Origin: Aphidius gifuensis
Lineage: Eukaryota > Arthropoda > Insecta > Hymenoptera > Braconidae
DNA length: 64,000 bases
Reading direction: 5' to 3'
Assembly (NCBI RefSeq): GCF_014905175.1
Contig: NC_057791.1
Coordinates: 20,932,537 to 20,996,536 of the forward strand
Both the position numbers and the translations under genes were made by a program. Of the stretch, positions 23,406-34,950 are shown one piece after another. The notes under the pieces are model-generated. The model saw only the letters and a program-made list of their open reading frames with translations. It made no database searches and had not been told where the DNA came from. Each line of letters starts with the position of its first letter. Position 1 is the first letter of the stretch.

Positions 23406-25300
23406 CCAACTCAATCAGTATTTTACTCTGAAAATTTTTTTATCTTTTTTATTTTTTTCATAGAATTATATACTGTAATTAATTTAGCAATTAATGAAAT
23501 ATATTATTGATAATTTTTTTTGTAAATCATGAATTAAAATAAAAAAAATACTGGTTCACACCTGAACCATCCAAAAAAACTCGATCAAATTTAAAACAGC
23601 CACCAGCATTTATAATTGTGCTAGTGCAAAATTGAATAAATTTTTTTTAACTTGAATTTTGTGGCCCCCATTACAAGCAATCCAAAAAAAAAAAAAATAC
23701 ATATATCCTATCCTTTATTTATTTATTTTACTTTTTTTTTTTTTTATTTTTTTTTTACTTCATTTGGACGTGTGAAAAAGGGAAGATACAAAAGAGAAAA
23801 TGATTCTTCTTAGGGTTCTCAGGAGAGGAGAGTAGAAATTGCAATTTTTTTTATTTTTTAAAATTTTTATATGTGTATGGTCCAGGTTCGTATGTCCAGA
23901 CAGCAAAACTTGTTTTAAAGGGTATTGGATTTTATTGGATTTTGTATAATATATTTTGGCAAAGTTTACATGGAATATCTACTGTACGCATATATATACT
24001 GCAGTCTCCTTGGGAAGCAAAAGCCTTTGATTTTTTAATTTTTAATATTTCAAAACTCGTTTTATTTTTGTCGCTTGAATTTAATTTTTTTGCTTTTGCT
24101 TTTAGACAAGACAGCATTTACATATACAACCAGTGCAGCTATTGTCCAAATTCGTCTGTTTTCATTTTTATAATCTACCACCGGAAGAAATTTACGCTTA
24201 TGGATATTAAAATATATAATCTGCAGGAGAAAAAAAAATATAATAATTTAAGATATTTTATATTATTTAAAAATATTTTTTATACTGAAATAAATAAAAA
24301 ATTTTCAAATTATTTTTATAATAATACTGGAGAGATTTTTTTTATTATTTTATTTTTTTTTTGATGCAATCCTTTGTCCGGTTTCAACCACCAGATGTTC
24401 TTGAAAATAAAACTGGCAAAAGTTCATAAGACGTGAACCACGATTTTAGAGAGTTGCGGCCGCAAAAAAAAAAAAAAAAACAAATAAAATAAAATTAAAA
24501 AAGTTAAATTTGAGATGAAAAAAAAAAAAATGGAGAGACCGATTGAAGAAGGGTTAAATATATATATGTATATATACATGAATACAGAAAAAAGGACAAA
24601 GGGAAAAATGAAAATGCCAATAAGATATGGTAGGGGTTAAAAGCAAAGACGCGAAATCGAGATTCAAAAGCAACAAGAGAGCGTGCATTGACCGCCCGAT
24701 CTGGACACGCGATCTTCAATAACAGGAATGTACTAACGAAAAATGATGCTGTGGTCCTTGAATTATTTACGAATATAATACTAAATTTTAATTTTTTTCT
24801 CTACAAAATACTTGAATAAAAATGTATTTTATTCAATAAAATACATAAATTTTAATACAATATTAATTAATTAAAATTATATACATTTTTTTTCTTTCAA
24901 ATTTAATTAAACCTCTTGTTAATATGAAAAATTAATTTTTATATTTTTTCAATGATACAATAATATTAATTGATGGTTTTTCTTTCTCATAAGAGTAAAT
25001 TTTATTTTATTTTTTAATTAATATATATTATTTTTTGGTATAAAATGATAAAAATAAAATATATAAAAAGGGTTACGGCCCTGTCAGCCGGTAAACCAGT
25101 CTTTCGTCCTGGCAAAAAGATGAGAAACAAATTGTTGTATGATAAAAAGAGATGGAATAATGAAATGGAGAAAAAAATAATATAAATAAAAATTAAAATA
25201 AAAAAAAATAGAAAGTGGTCCGTCCGGTGCAACAACCTACAACAGTCTGTGTGACGTTTTAAAGTGCACTTCTTCTTCTTCTTCTTTGGTTCTTTGGTTC
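23406..25300. other. Intergenic, no convincing gene
   Basis: AT-rich with scattered GC-richer patches (24380-24470, 24650-24730, 25070-25120, 25215-25255). The open frame at 23873-24364 has no signal peptide, domain or splice context and its second half is AT-run translation. The patches may be control elements of the gene at 25835. Confidence 0.4.
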
Positions 25301-25307
25301 TTTGGTG

Positions 25308-25440
25308 TATAAAATATTGTTGGTGGGTACAAGGGGTAGGTAGGGTATATGAAAGGACCTTCTCATGTCTTTCAACGCTATAATGCTCGCATTTCTTGTG
25401 CGGTTGTCGACTCGGAAAGTTATCTCGGGATAGTGTCGGT
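25308..25440 (+). promoter_or_regulatory. Candidate TATA promoter and leader exon for the 126-aa secreted protein gene
   Basis: TATAAAA at 25308-25314 follows a pyrimidine microsatellite and three near-copies of TTCTTTGG (25279-25303). A donor (GTCG/GTAGGT) occurs near 25440, and the acceptor TTTTTACAG at about 25782 leads to the start codon at 25835. A first noncoding exon is thus possible. Confidence 0.3.
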
Positions 25441-25834
25441 AGGTGTTATCATTTAATTTTTTCATTACGTTATTTTATACCTTATTTTTCAACAATTATA
25501 ATTTTTTTAAATATAATTTTATTATATTATAACATTTGATTATTGCAATTTTATTATTAAATATTATTTTCAATTTATTTATACTTTTATTTATTTATAT
25601 TAAATTGAATTGAATTTTTTTTTTTATTATGCAAATGAATTAACTTTCACTGTGTTCATTGGCTTGTTTTTTAAATTCGTGATTAACAATCACTTGTCGA
25701 GGTCATTTTTTTTTCCATCAGCTGCTTTTTTACTTGTGCATTATTGTGAATTTAATTCGTTTTTTTTTTTTCATTTTTACAGAGAAAAAAGTAATAAAAT
25801 AATTTAGGCCCATCCCGACATTTATCCCGAAACA

Positions 25835-26838
25835 ATGGCAAAATTTTTGGCTCTTCTGGTGATCGCATTGGTCTACGTAATTGTTAACGTTCAGAGTCAA
25901 GCAACAAGTAAAAAACGTGAGTATATTCGGGTTTTATTTTATTGGGTAGTTTTTAGTTTTAAAAAATAAATGCATTAATTACGTAATTTCACATTGAAAA
26001 AAGTGGAAAATATATTATGAAAATAATAACTTTCTAAAATGAAATTTTATATAGATTATTTTTTTTTTTTCTTTTGAATTAATTGAAAGGGCGTGGTCTT
26101 AAATTGCACGAAAAAAAAAAATGATAAATTTATATTTAGCTTGTTTCGAGAACAGAGTTTTTTTTCTCCTTACAACTGGATGAATATTAAAAAATTTTAT
26201 TTTTGATAAAGAAGATTACGTTTTAAATTTCTTTTTAAAAAATTTATTTTTTGGGAAAAAAAAAAAAAAAGTATCGAAGCATTGATTCGATTTTAAAGGA
26301 TGTTTGTAATTTTTTTTTTTTTTTTCTTTAATGTATGCTACACATTGTGAAATTAAAAATTGTTAAAAATAAATTTCATAAAATAAATATTATTTAATGA
26401 TAAATTTTGTTAAATAAAAAAAAAAAACTATTCAACAGCTGTAATTGGACAATCATTTGATGAAATTACTGTCTCATCGGACCTACATGTTAAGAAAAGA
26501 ACAAAACAACATCGCCAAGACAAGAAATTAACAAACGTGCCAACAGGAACAACAGGTTCATCCGGAAAAACAACTGAAATTGCATCAAGACTTGTATCAA
26601 TCAGCGATGGAAGTACATTTGTACTTGATAAAAAAAGACAGCGACGAGAAACCACAAAAAAAAGGTATATATTTCATATATATAATTAAAATTATCATTA
26701 TCAATTTAATTTAATGATGATTTTTTTATATGTATATAATTATAATTAATATAATTTTGCTTTAGGTTTTTCGATCTTGGGTCTGCTGAATACTTGTTAA
26801 AGTCTCGAAAACGTCGAGATCTTGATGCAATTTTCTAA
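25835..26838 (+). CDS. Small secreted basic protein with dibasic cleavage-like sites, unknown family
   Basis: Exons 25835-25916, 26439-26664 and 26766-26838 give 126 aa; the first intron is phase 1. Signal peptide MAKFLALLVIALVYVIVNVQS. The mature part has no Cys and contains VKKRTKQ, DKKRQRRE, TTKKRFF and SRKRRDL, all like furin/prohormone-convertase sites. Cleavage there would release a short peptide ending in SAEYLLKS and a C-terminal DLDAIF. A propeptide precursor is one reading; a simple basic structural protein is another. No homologue is known to me. Confidence 0.6.
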
Positions 26839-27198
26839 CAAAAGTAACTCCGTAAGCAACAAAGTAAAAAAAAAAATCAAAAAAAGAAAAAAGAGCACGT
26901 TTTGCGAGGACAACCGCACGACATTCACCATCTTCATCTGTGATCACACCTTTCGACCTCATTTTGGACTTCGCCTGTCACAAAAAACTATAATAAAAAT
27001 TTTCAGTCACATAAAAAAAAATTGTTTTTTTCATTTAATCAAATATTGCCTATTTAATTTTAAAAAATTCCTTAACTGGTAGTTTAATAAAACCAATTTA
27101 CATTTCCCAATTTTTTTTTTCCATTAGACAAGAATACATAGAATTCTCTGAAAATTATTCGAAGCAACGAAATCAATAGAGGATTTTTTAAACTGATA
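26839..27198. other. Intergenic, 3' flank
   Basis: Likely 3' UTR of the 126-aa gene, then AT-rich sequence. Overlapping short frames here are shadows. Confidence 0.4.
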
Positions 27199-27291
27199 TA
27201 CCCAGGTAGAAATTAATGGCAATTTGACGTCAATTGATATCTCTGAAGTCTAATAATTGACGTCAAATTGACATTAGTTTCTATCTGGGTA
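27199..27291. mobile_element. Short hairpin MITE flanked by TA (mariner-like)
   Basis: Two 36-nt arms (27200-27235 and 27255-27290) are inverted copies with only a few mismatches, outer ends CCCAGGTAGAAA and TTTCTATCTGGG, around a 19-nt loop. TA stands at each end (27199-27200 and 27290-27291), the target duplication of Tc1/mariner elements. No coding capacity. Confidence 0.65.
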
Positions 27292-27785
27292 GTTGAGTAT
27301 TTTTTTGGACAAATAAAACTGATCGAATTCTGATCACTTAGAGTTACGCTTACCTTATCAGCAGCCTGTAAATTCTTGAAGAGAATATCTAGATGTTGGC
27401 AGATGGTTTCCAATAATATCGAGCAGCAAAAAATTCACCATATCACTATTGCATAACACTCACAAATTATTAATGTCAATATCACCAAAATAATTGAAAC
27501 ATTTAATAACATACATTTCATACAATCACTACACTGATAATTTTTTTCCCAAACAATAAACCAATCATCGAGTTCAATAGCTTATATAGATGTAGAAATT
27601 TTTTTTGTCTCGAAGCTGATCTTCAACTCGTCGAATCTGAAAAAAAAAAGTATTTTGAATTACTGAACAGAAAATATTTTTAAAAACCATAAATAATATT
27701 TTTGCTTCCGAGATTAATAAATAAATAGATATTATCGTTTTATTTTTTATTTAAAATAATCAATTATTCACTTGGTAAAATAAAT

Positions 27786-27958
27786 CGGTATCGCTATTGG
27801 CACCGAATACGGGGGAATTCACGGGGACAATTACACAGGTTACGGGGAAACTTACGGTAAACATAGCCACAATTGTGTGTGTAGAACTGATTACATTGTG
27901 TCCTCGTATTTCCCGTAAACTTCCCCGTATCAGTGCCAATAACGATTTCGCGATTTCG
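27786..27958. mobile_element. Inverted-repeat element with possible 9-bp target duplication
   Basis: Imperfect arms of about 45 nt (TATTGGCACCGAATACGGGG on the left; inverted copy TATTGGCACTGATACGGGG on the right) surround inner copies of an ACGGGGAA motif. The 9-mer AAAATAAAT occurs directly on both sides (27777-27785 and 27959-27967). A 9-bp duplication fits Mutator-like elements, though an AT-only 9-mer may repeat by chance here. GC content stands out from the flanks. No ORF of its own. Confidence 0.5.
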
Positions 27959-28660
27959 AAAATAAATTTTAAAAAATGTATACCCAATTGCAATTCAAAA
28001 TTGGTATTTAATTTTATTTATCGTAAAAAGTTGAAAGACAAAACCGACATAATATTTCAAATTCACGTAAAATTTAGCGACATTGGTTGATTCATAACAC
28101 ATCAGACAAAGAAGACATGTTCTCCGCAAATGTATACGAGTTTGGAATGTCATTATAATAATTATAAAATCCCAGAATATATATATAGCTACGAACAATG
28201 AAATATATAAATATAAATTTCAACAATATCTACTGATACGCTTCCTCCGGACAAATTAAATTAAAAAAAATAAAAACTTGTAAATGTAATTTAATTTAAA
28301 TATGAAAATAGACAAAAAAAATGATAACAAATGATATAAAGGATAAATAAAAAAATAAATTATCTTCAACATATCAAGTTGTACATGTATATTTTTGTTG
28401 TATCAAATTTCTGTGAGTTACCATAAAAAATATATAATCAAGCCTGATCACGTATTCGTGAGCAATGCTTGCTTGCACTACCTGATGTCTTGATGTGCGT
28501 CAAACTGTCTGCAAAATCATGAAGGAAAAAAAAAAAGGATGACAATTTATGTATAAAAAAATGTCTAATATGCAGTAGGAGAGAGGATACCTGTTCCCAC
28601 CCTATTCTCTATCCACATTGTTTTAAATATATATTTTTTTTATTATTATTTTCATAAAGG

Positions 28661-28690
28661 TATAAAAGAAATTGCAAGTTTGAACAGTGA
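28661..28690 (+). promoter_or_regulatory. TATA box of the 275-aa secreted protein gene
   Basis: TATAAAAG at 28661-28668, with a possible initiator (AACAGT) at about 28684-28689, 70-100 nt before the start codon at 28761. Confidence 0.5.
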
Positions 28691-28760
28691 CAAAAACCAA
28701 TAGTTAAACCAACACACTGAATCATAGCTATTTTTTATTATATTAATTAAATTTATCAAG

Positions 28761-29801
28761 ATGACATTGACATGTGTGTCATTGTGTTTTTTTATCATTG
28801 TCAATTTAATGACAGAGATACAAGGAGCTTCTGTTGAGCCACGTTAGTATTGACTATATTGATAAATTTTTTGTATAATAATAAATCATTAAATTGAAGT
28901 AAAAAAAATATAATTTTTATATTTTTAGTGACAATGGTGATGGGACCAAATGGTGTACCAATTATGATAAGCATGCAAAATATGAAACAACCATCATATG
29001 GACAAAGAGCAATGATATTTACTGGTTATTACCAGCCAAAAAAAAATTCTAATCAACGTGTTCCTTTTGATAGTAATTTAGTCAACAGTGACAATGATTC
29101 ATTGGCTAATGTTAATCCAGGTCCAGAGAATGTTAATGATCAATTTGATAAACCAGAAGCTTCATCTAGTGTCGATCCAATGATCCAAGAAGAAACAACG
29201 ATTCAATCAACTCCAGATGATTTGCTGGCAGTATGTATTAATAATATATTTTATAGTATTTTTATAATACATTTGACTTAACTTTTAATTAACAGTTGAC
29301 AACACAAATTCCACTGGTGCAACGAGAAAAATCTCCAGCTATTAATCCAGAAGGAAAATCTCGTAAATCATCAAATGGAAAAAAGACAGTTGTTGTCAAG
29401 GAAGAAGAGACTGATCAAGATAATGAGGAAGAAAATGAAGAAGAAGACGATGAAGATGATGATGATGAAGATGATGAACTATCACCAATTGTTCCATTCA
29501 AAGGACCATCGAAACGTCGAAATAATAATTTACCAAATTTGAATAATATTTTTCCTATGATATTTAGATTTCCAAAGTCATATGGAAAAAATTCACATGG
29601 TGAATCATTGCCAGAATTAATAACAGCAATTGCCAACAGTTATTCAACAGGAAAAGGTGGAGTTGCAAGTTCAGTTGCAACTGCATATGGTGGACCATCA
29701 AATGGGTGAGTAAAAAAATAAAATTAAAAAATACAAATAATTATTTAATTTATATTTTCTTTTACAGAAGTAAAAAAAAACAATCAAAGCTATCAAACTG
29801 A
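28761..29801 (+). CDS. Secreted protein with acidic tract, unknown family
   Basis: Exons 28761-28842, 28929-29230, 29296-29705 and 29768-29801 give 275 aa; the first intron is phase 1. Signal peptide (MTLTCVSLCFFIIVNLMTEIQG). The mature part starts with a Met-rich segment (LTMVMGPNGVPIMISMQNMK) followed by YGQRAMIFTGYYQPKK. A Glu/Asp run of about 30 residues (29400-29480) then precedes a dibasic site (SKRRN) and a C-terminal Ser/Ala/Gly stretch (GGVASSVATAYGG). No Cys in the mature chain. The acid run next to basic patches suggests calcium or partner binding, but no domain is recognised. Confidence 0.65.
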
Positions 29802-30844
29802 ATGAAAATGATTTCTAATTTTATATTTCTTTTTTAATAAAAAATATTAACAATAATAAATAATCAACATAATAATTAGTATGTAAATTGAATTAATGGC
29901 AAAAAAAAAAAAAAAAAACGAAAATTATTTTAATTGAATAACCAAGTTGTAAATGAATAAAAATAAAATTAAAAAAATTGATAAAACCTTGATCGTTCAT
30001 TGACATGAGTTTTTAAATTTAAAAAAAAAAAAATCCTGATCCTGGGGGGTCATGGTCGGATGGTACATCAAAAAGCTTAAGATAAAATATAACAGAAAAA
30101 AACTTGGGTATTTTCGAAATATAATTACTATGTCGAAACAAAAAAAAATAGGTGTGTAATAATTTTTTTTTATTTACAAATGTAGGTATTTTGTTTGAAT
30201 GAAAATAAAACTCACGTCACAAACGAGTGTTAAATTTTCAAGGTCAAAATAAAAACCATATCCACAGTGTAAAATTTAATGACTCATATATGCTCACTGG
30301 TATTTCCAGATTAAATGACCCTGTACTTGTCTTATTACCATTAATTTTTATTTACAAAAAAAAAAAATAATATAAAATAATTTTTAAAAGTTGTTTTATC
30401 TGATTTATATATACACATCATTGACATATTATTTTTTGATTATAATATAAAGATATCAAAAATATCCTTGTCAATAAAACAACATCAGACAACTATCACA
30501 ACAAAAAGATTCTAAAAAATATTACCAAAACAATTTTTTTGTTGCCAATGTATTATTTTAGTAATTAATGTCCTTGGAAAGTGAAAAATAAGAAAAAAAA
30601 ATTGACCATTTCATGGAATTTCTTGTGTGTAATTTATGTATGGATATAAATAATATTACCATAAATATACAAGTGTGCGAGTAACACACAAGTTAACATG
30701 GTAATGATATTCACAAGTTTGACCGTTAAAAATAAACAAAAAAAAAAAAATATATTTACTTGATGAGGAAGGCTCTTGGGATATCCCAAGTTTTTTTTAT
30801 TGTATTTTTTTTATTTATAAATCTTATGGAGGGATTTATCTTAG
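29802..30844. other. Intergenic, no gene seen
   Basis: AT-rich spacer between secreted genes. Only scattered GC-richer words (30040-30070, 30235-30330). Confidence 0.5.
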
Positions 30845-30882
30845 TATATAAGACGAGAATATTTCTTTCAACAGCATCAGTT
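30845..30882 (+). promoter_or_regulatory. TATA/Inr core promoter of the His-rich secreted protein gene
   Basis: TATATAAG at 30845-30852 and TCAGTT at 30877-30882, spaced about 32-34 nt, ending 37 nt before the start codon. Confidence 0.6.
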
Positions 30883-30918
30883 TTACTGATTTCTCAGTGC
30901 AGAGAAAAATAAATTAAA

Positions 30919-31482
30919 ATGTCAAATATATTATTATTAATTGTTGTTGGTGTTAGTTGTGCATATGCATATCCTGCAACGACTCAAGATGGAACAGGTA
31001 TTTAATTACAATAATTAAATAGAAAAAAAATATATAAAAAAAAAAAAAAATAATGAAAATTTGTTTTAGTTATTGTTGATTTGAGTCCAGTTAATTTTGT
31101 GAGACCAACGAGATCAGCAGATCCAGGTCATCATCATCATCATCATGGTGGTGATTATGATGACCATTATCATGGACATGATGATTACCATCACCATCAT
31201 GATGACCATTATCATCATCACGATCATGGACATTATCATGGCTATGGTGGACACAATAATGGCTATGGTGGATATGGACAAAATGGTTATGGAAATTACG
31301 GTCAAGGATATGGTGGATATGGCAATTACGGTCAACCTAATTATGGCGGGTACGGTCATTCAAATAATGGAAATTCTTATGCACAAGCTTCTGCTGATTC
31401 AGCTTCATTTAATAGTCCCTTTGGCGGTTTTTCTATATCTTCTAGCAATGCTAACTCCGGCACTTATTCTGACAATTTTTAA
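30919..31482 (+). CDS. Small secreted His/Gly/Tyr-rich protein
   Basis: Exons 30919-30997 and 31070-31482 give 163 aa; the intron is phase 1. Signal peptide (MSNILLLIVVGVSCAYA). A possible processing site (RPTRSADPG) leads into a His/Asp domain (six consecutive His, then repeated DDHYHxHDDYHHHH-type units, 31125-31250). This is followed by YGGYGQNGYGNYGQ-type Gly/Tyr/Asn repeats and a C-terminus ASADSASFNSPFGGFSIS. About 25 His make metal (Zn, Cu) binding or His-mediated cross-linking likely, as in hard cuticle or adhesive proteins. Its C-terminal pattern resembles two cluster neighbours. Function is inferred from composition only. Confidence 0.7.
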
Positions 31483-33012
31483 ATTATATTTTTATAATCA
31501 GATCTTTGATTTAATAAAATTATAATTAATTCAATTGAATTTTTTTTAACTTTATTTTGTTATCATTTAATTAAGAAAATTTTATTTATTTTTGTTTTTA
31601 TTTTTTTACAGATTTTTTCATGGATTATTCGGTTAAATGACAATACGTCAAAATAACAGCTTTATTTATTTATAAATATTAATGTTATTTAATAAATGTA
31701 TGAGCATAATACATTTTTAAATATTATTATTATTTTTTTAGTTTGTAATAAATTAAAATATTTAAAAAAAATAATAATATGTACGTTGAGATTTTTTATG
31801 AGGAGAATTATTTTTATTAAATAAAAAAAAAATGAAGAAATTTTTTTGTAGTCAATAATACTTGAAGTATTTTAAATATTTTTAAAAATTTCAATTAGTA
31901 TTGTAATTTATTTTTGTTTAATTGAAATAATATAAAGTTTTTTTTAAATTTTTTTAAATAATTTATAAAAATTACGGAAATTATTTATAGACACTTGGCT
32001 ACAACTGGTTTTTATTTTTTTGAGAAATTTATTATGTATTTATCTTGTATATATAGATAATATTTTCCAAGAATATTTGATGACTTTGCTTGATCAATAA
32101 TAGTCGTCGTCAGCAACAACAGTTTTGTTCGCAGTTATTTCATCAACAACATACAAAGTGATTATTTTTTTTGTGCGTTAAAAATAGGTAAGTTTAACAT
32201 AATCTCGTGATATTACATGTTGACTCATCAATCACTTTTAAAACGTAATATATTTTCATAACACGATGATGAAAAAATTATCTCTCATGCGACAATATTT
32301 AAATTACTATGCGGAATATCAAATATGGTGAATATATTGATTCAATAAAATAAATAACAAACAAAAGTATTTGAGTTAAATTATACTGTGAATTCTAAAA
32401 GTTAAATTGAAATTTTATCTTGGAAAATTTAAGCAGCGATTGTTCATTAGATAACAAAAAATAAAAAACAAAAAAAACAAATCGACTTGATGATTCACTA
32501 TGATAAACTATTATTATCATTGCAAAAATATTTTTATTTTTTTTTTTTAAATATGTAATCATGGTTTTTTTTTAAAAAAACTTTCAAACATCGATGGCAA
32601 ATATTCACATAAAAAAAAACTTTTCTACTAGACTCTTAATGTATTTTTAACATGCACCCTGTAATTTTTTTTTTAACATTTTTAAATTCCAATAAATCGT
32701 TAGCAGCATTAAAATGCAAATAATAATTTAAATTAAAAAAAAAATAAAAAACCCATTTCGTGATTGAAATTTTGAAATAAAATTAACATTAATAAAATAA
32801 AATAAAAAAATGTCACGAGAGAGAGAGTATATGTATATAAATTTTGATAATGATATTTTAAAAATGAAATCATCATTTATCATCATCACATTTAAAAAAT
32901 ATTTAGTTGAATAATTATGAATGAATGATGGAGTTTTGAGATGAATCTTTTTTTTGACCAGGTATATATTTATATATATATAATAAAAATAAAATTAAAA
33001 AAAAAAACTAAA
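31483..33012. other. Intergenic; possible calaxin leader exon near 32100-32187
   Basis: AT-rich. A GC-richer stretch at 32098-32187 starts near TCGTCGTCAGC and ends at AAAATAG/GTAAGT, a strong donor, so it may be a noncoding first exon of the calaxin gene. No other gene seen. Confidence 0.35.
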
Positions 33013-34149
33013 ATGAACGGCAAACGACCGGGTGCAACCCCAATAAAAAATTCTGCACATCACGCAAGTAGTTGTGGTGGGAGTACGACAAACAAAATCG
33101 ACATCGGTGCCGCTGTCATAAATAGTTTACCCATAAGTGGTCGTACTGGGGCAATTGTTATGAAAACAGTATCAATATTTTTGACAAGTGGAAGAAAAGC
33201 TTCAATAAATATTAAAAAACAAAATAACGAAACAACACAAAGACGTAATAAACGTATTAAAAATAATAAAATGACATCAGATAATGATCTAAATAATAAT
33301 AAAACTCATCAAGCTAAAATTATCGAGTCATTAAAAAAAAAAACTAAATTTTCAAGGTAAAATTTTATTCAATAAATCAATTAGATATTTTAATTAATTT
33401 TTGTTATTTTTTATTGAAAGATTTGAATTAGAGGCACTTTGTAAAATTTATAAAAAATTAATAACAATACCTGGACAAAAAATTGGTGGTTCATTATTAA
33501 ATCAAGGACATCAAATTATTCAGACAATTGAGGTACTTGTTAATTTGTTTGTATTTTAATTGAAAATATAATTTTATATGTTAAAATTTAATTTTTTTAA
33601 TAAACAGGGAATTGATAGAACAATATTTCGTGAATTATTACACAATACATTTAATATTATAACTGAAGATGCACTTATTGAAAGAATTTTTTGTTGTTGG
33701 GATCGTGAATGTGAAGGAGCTATTAAATTAGAATCTTGGATAATTGGTCTTGATATGTTTCTTCGTGGTAGTTTTAGAGATAAAATTGAATTTTGTTTTC
33801 GTGTTTATGATTTAAATGGTGATGGTTATATTACCAAGGATGAAATGTTTCAGCTATTCAAGTAAGGCTATTGATGAATTAATTTTATAGACAAGTTATT
33901 TTAATTATTTTTATATATTTTAGAAATTGTTTGATAAAACAACCAGGTGAAGAAGATCCTGATGAGGGTGTAAAAGATCTTTCTGAATTGGCACTTAAAA
34001 AATTGGACATTGATCATGATGGTAAAGTATCATTTGAAGATTATGAAACAGCAATTATTGATGAGCCATTATTACTAGAAGCTTTTGGTCAGTGTTTACC
34101 AAGTGATCAAAGTTGTGCTGCATTTCTCACAAATATTTCGGGAGTTTAA
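33013..34149 (+). CDS. CLXN: Calaxin (EFCAB1), EF-hand calcium sensor of outer dynein arms
   Basis: Exons 33013-33356, 33421-33532, 33608-33861 and 33924-34149 give 311 aa; vertebrate calaxin has about 210. Strong family matches are FLRGS (33756-33770), the EF-hand YDLNGDGYITKDEMF, then KNCLIKQPGEEDPDEGVKDL, EF-hand LDIDHDGKVSFEDYE, and PLLLEAFGQCLP. The first EF-hand (WDRECEGAIKLESW) has lost several ligand positions. Calaxin regulates outer-arm dynein in motile cilia. In insects that means sperm flagella and perhaps sensory cilia. The first about 115 residues are a basic, Asn/Lys-rich extension absent from vertebrates. An upstream in-frame ATG (32941) is less likely, since it adds an AT-run translation. 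It sits between the two secreted-protein blocks. Confidence 0.9.
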
Positions 34150-34950
34150 AAATTAAATATTAATATAAACAATAAAAAAACGAATTAACTATAAATGAGT
34201 TTGCATTTAGAGTATTTTTTAAAATTCATTTATAAATGTTTGCAATTTTTTTTTCCCTTTAAATATGATTTATTTACTATTAATTTTAAAATGTATTTAT
34301 TAATTTATCTTTTAATTTCAATATTTAAAGTTTTAAACATATTAAACGACTAAAATATCAGCTTAGTGCATTAATTTAATTCAAGAGATTTCTTTTTTAC
34401 TACAGCGGATTTATCAGTAATGAAGCAGATCGTTAAAATGTTGATTACTATTAAATATAAATTGATTATTTAGAGTAGCTAATTAATTTTCAATTCGATA
34501 TATTTCTAGATTTTTTGACAAAACAAAATCAACATTATAAAAAATTTAAAAAAAAAAAAACACTTAGCTTATTGAATATGTATGTATATGGAGTTTTAAA
34601 AAATAAAAAATTATGCACATTATGAATTTTTTATTGCAAATTTAATTGTTTATTATCATGTAAATTTGAATACGTTTCTAAATGATATGACGTTATGTCA
34701 GAGCAATCGATATTAAATCAACGATAAATGTAATTGGTTTTATTATTTAAATAAAATTTGAGTCATGCGATGAACAATTGTGTGTCAACATCTCCATCAT
34801 GGTAAATTGAACATGTTTATAATAATTGAGTTAAATTGCAAAATGTGTAACGTGCACTGTTCATGTTGGAATATATATATAAATATAAATATATAATATA
34901 AATATACATATACATATAGAACATGACTTTATTCAGTCATTTAATACAAT
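34150..34950. other. Intergenic; promoter of the 242-aa gene at its right end
   Basis: AT-rich. At the right, a (TA)-rich TATA region (34872-34905) and TCAGTC at 34933-34938 precede the start codon at 34951 by 18 nt or less of leader. Confidence 0.4.

Noticed and set aside
23873..24364. 163-codon open frame between two secreted genes
   Set aside because: No signal peptide, domain, repeat or splice support; its second half is the translation of A/T runs, and the other strand is open too.
25259..25465. Minus-strand frame with Arg run
   Set aside because: The Arg run is only the complement of a CTT microsatellite beside a likely plus-strand promoter.
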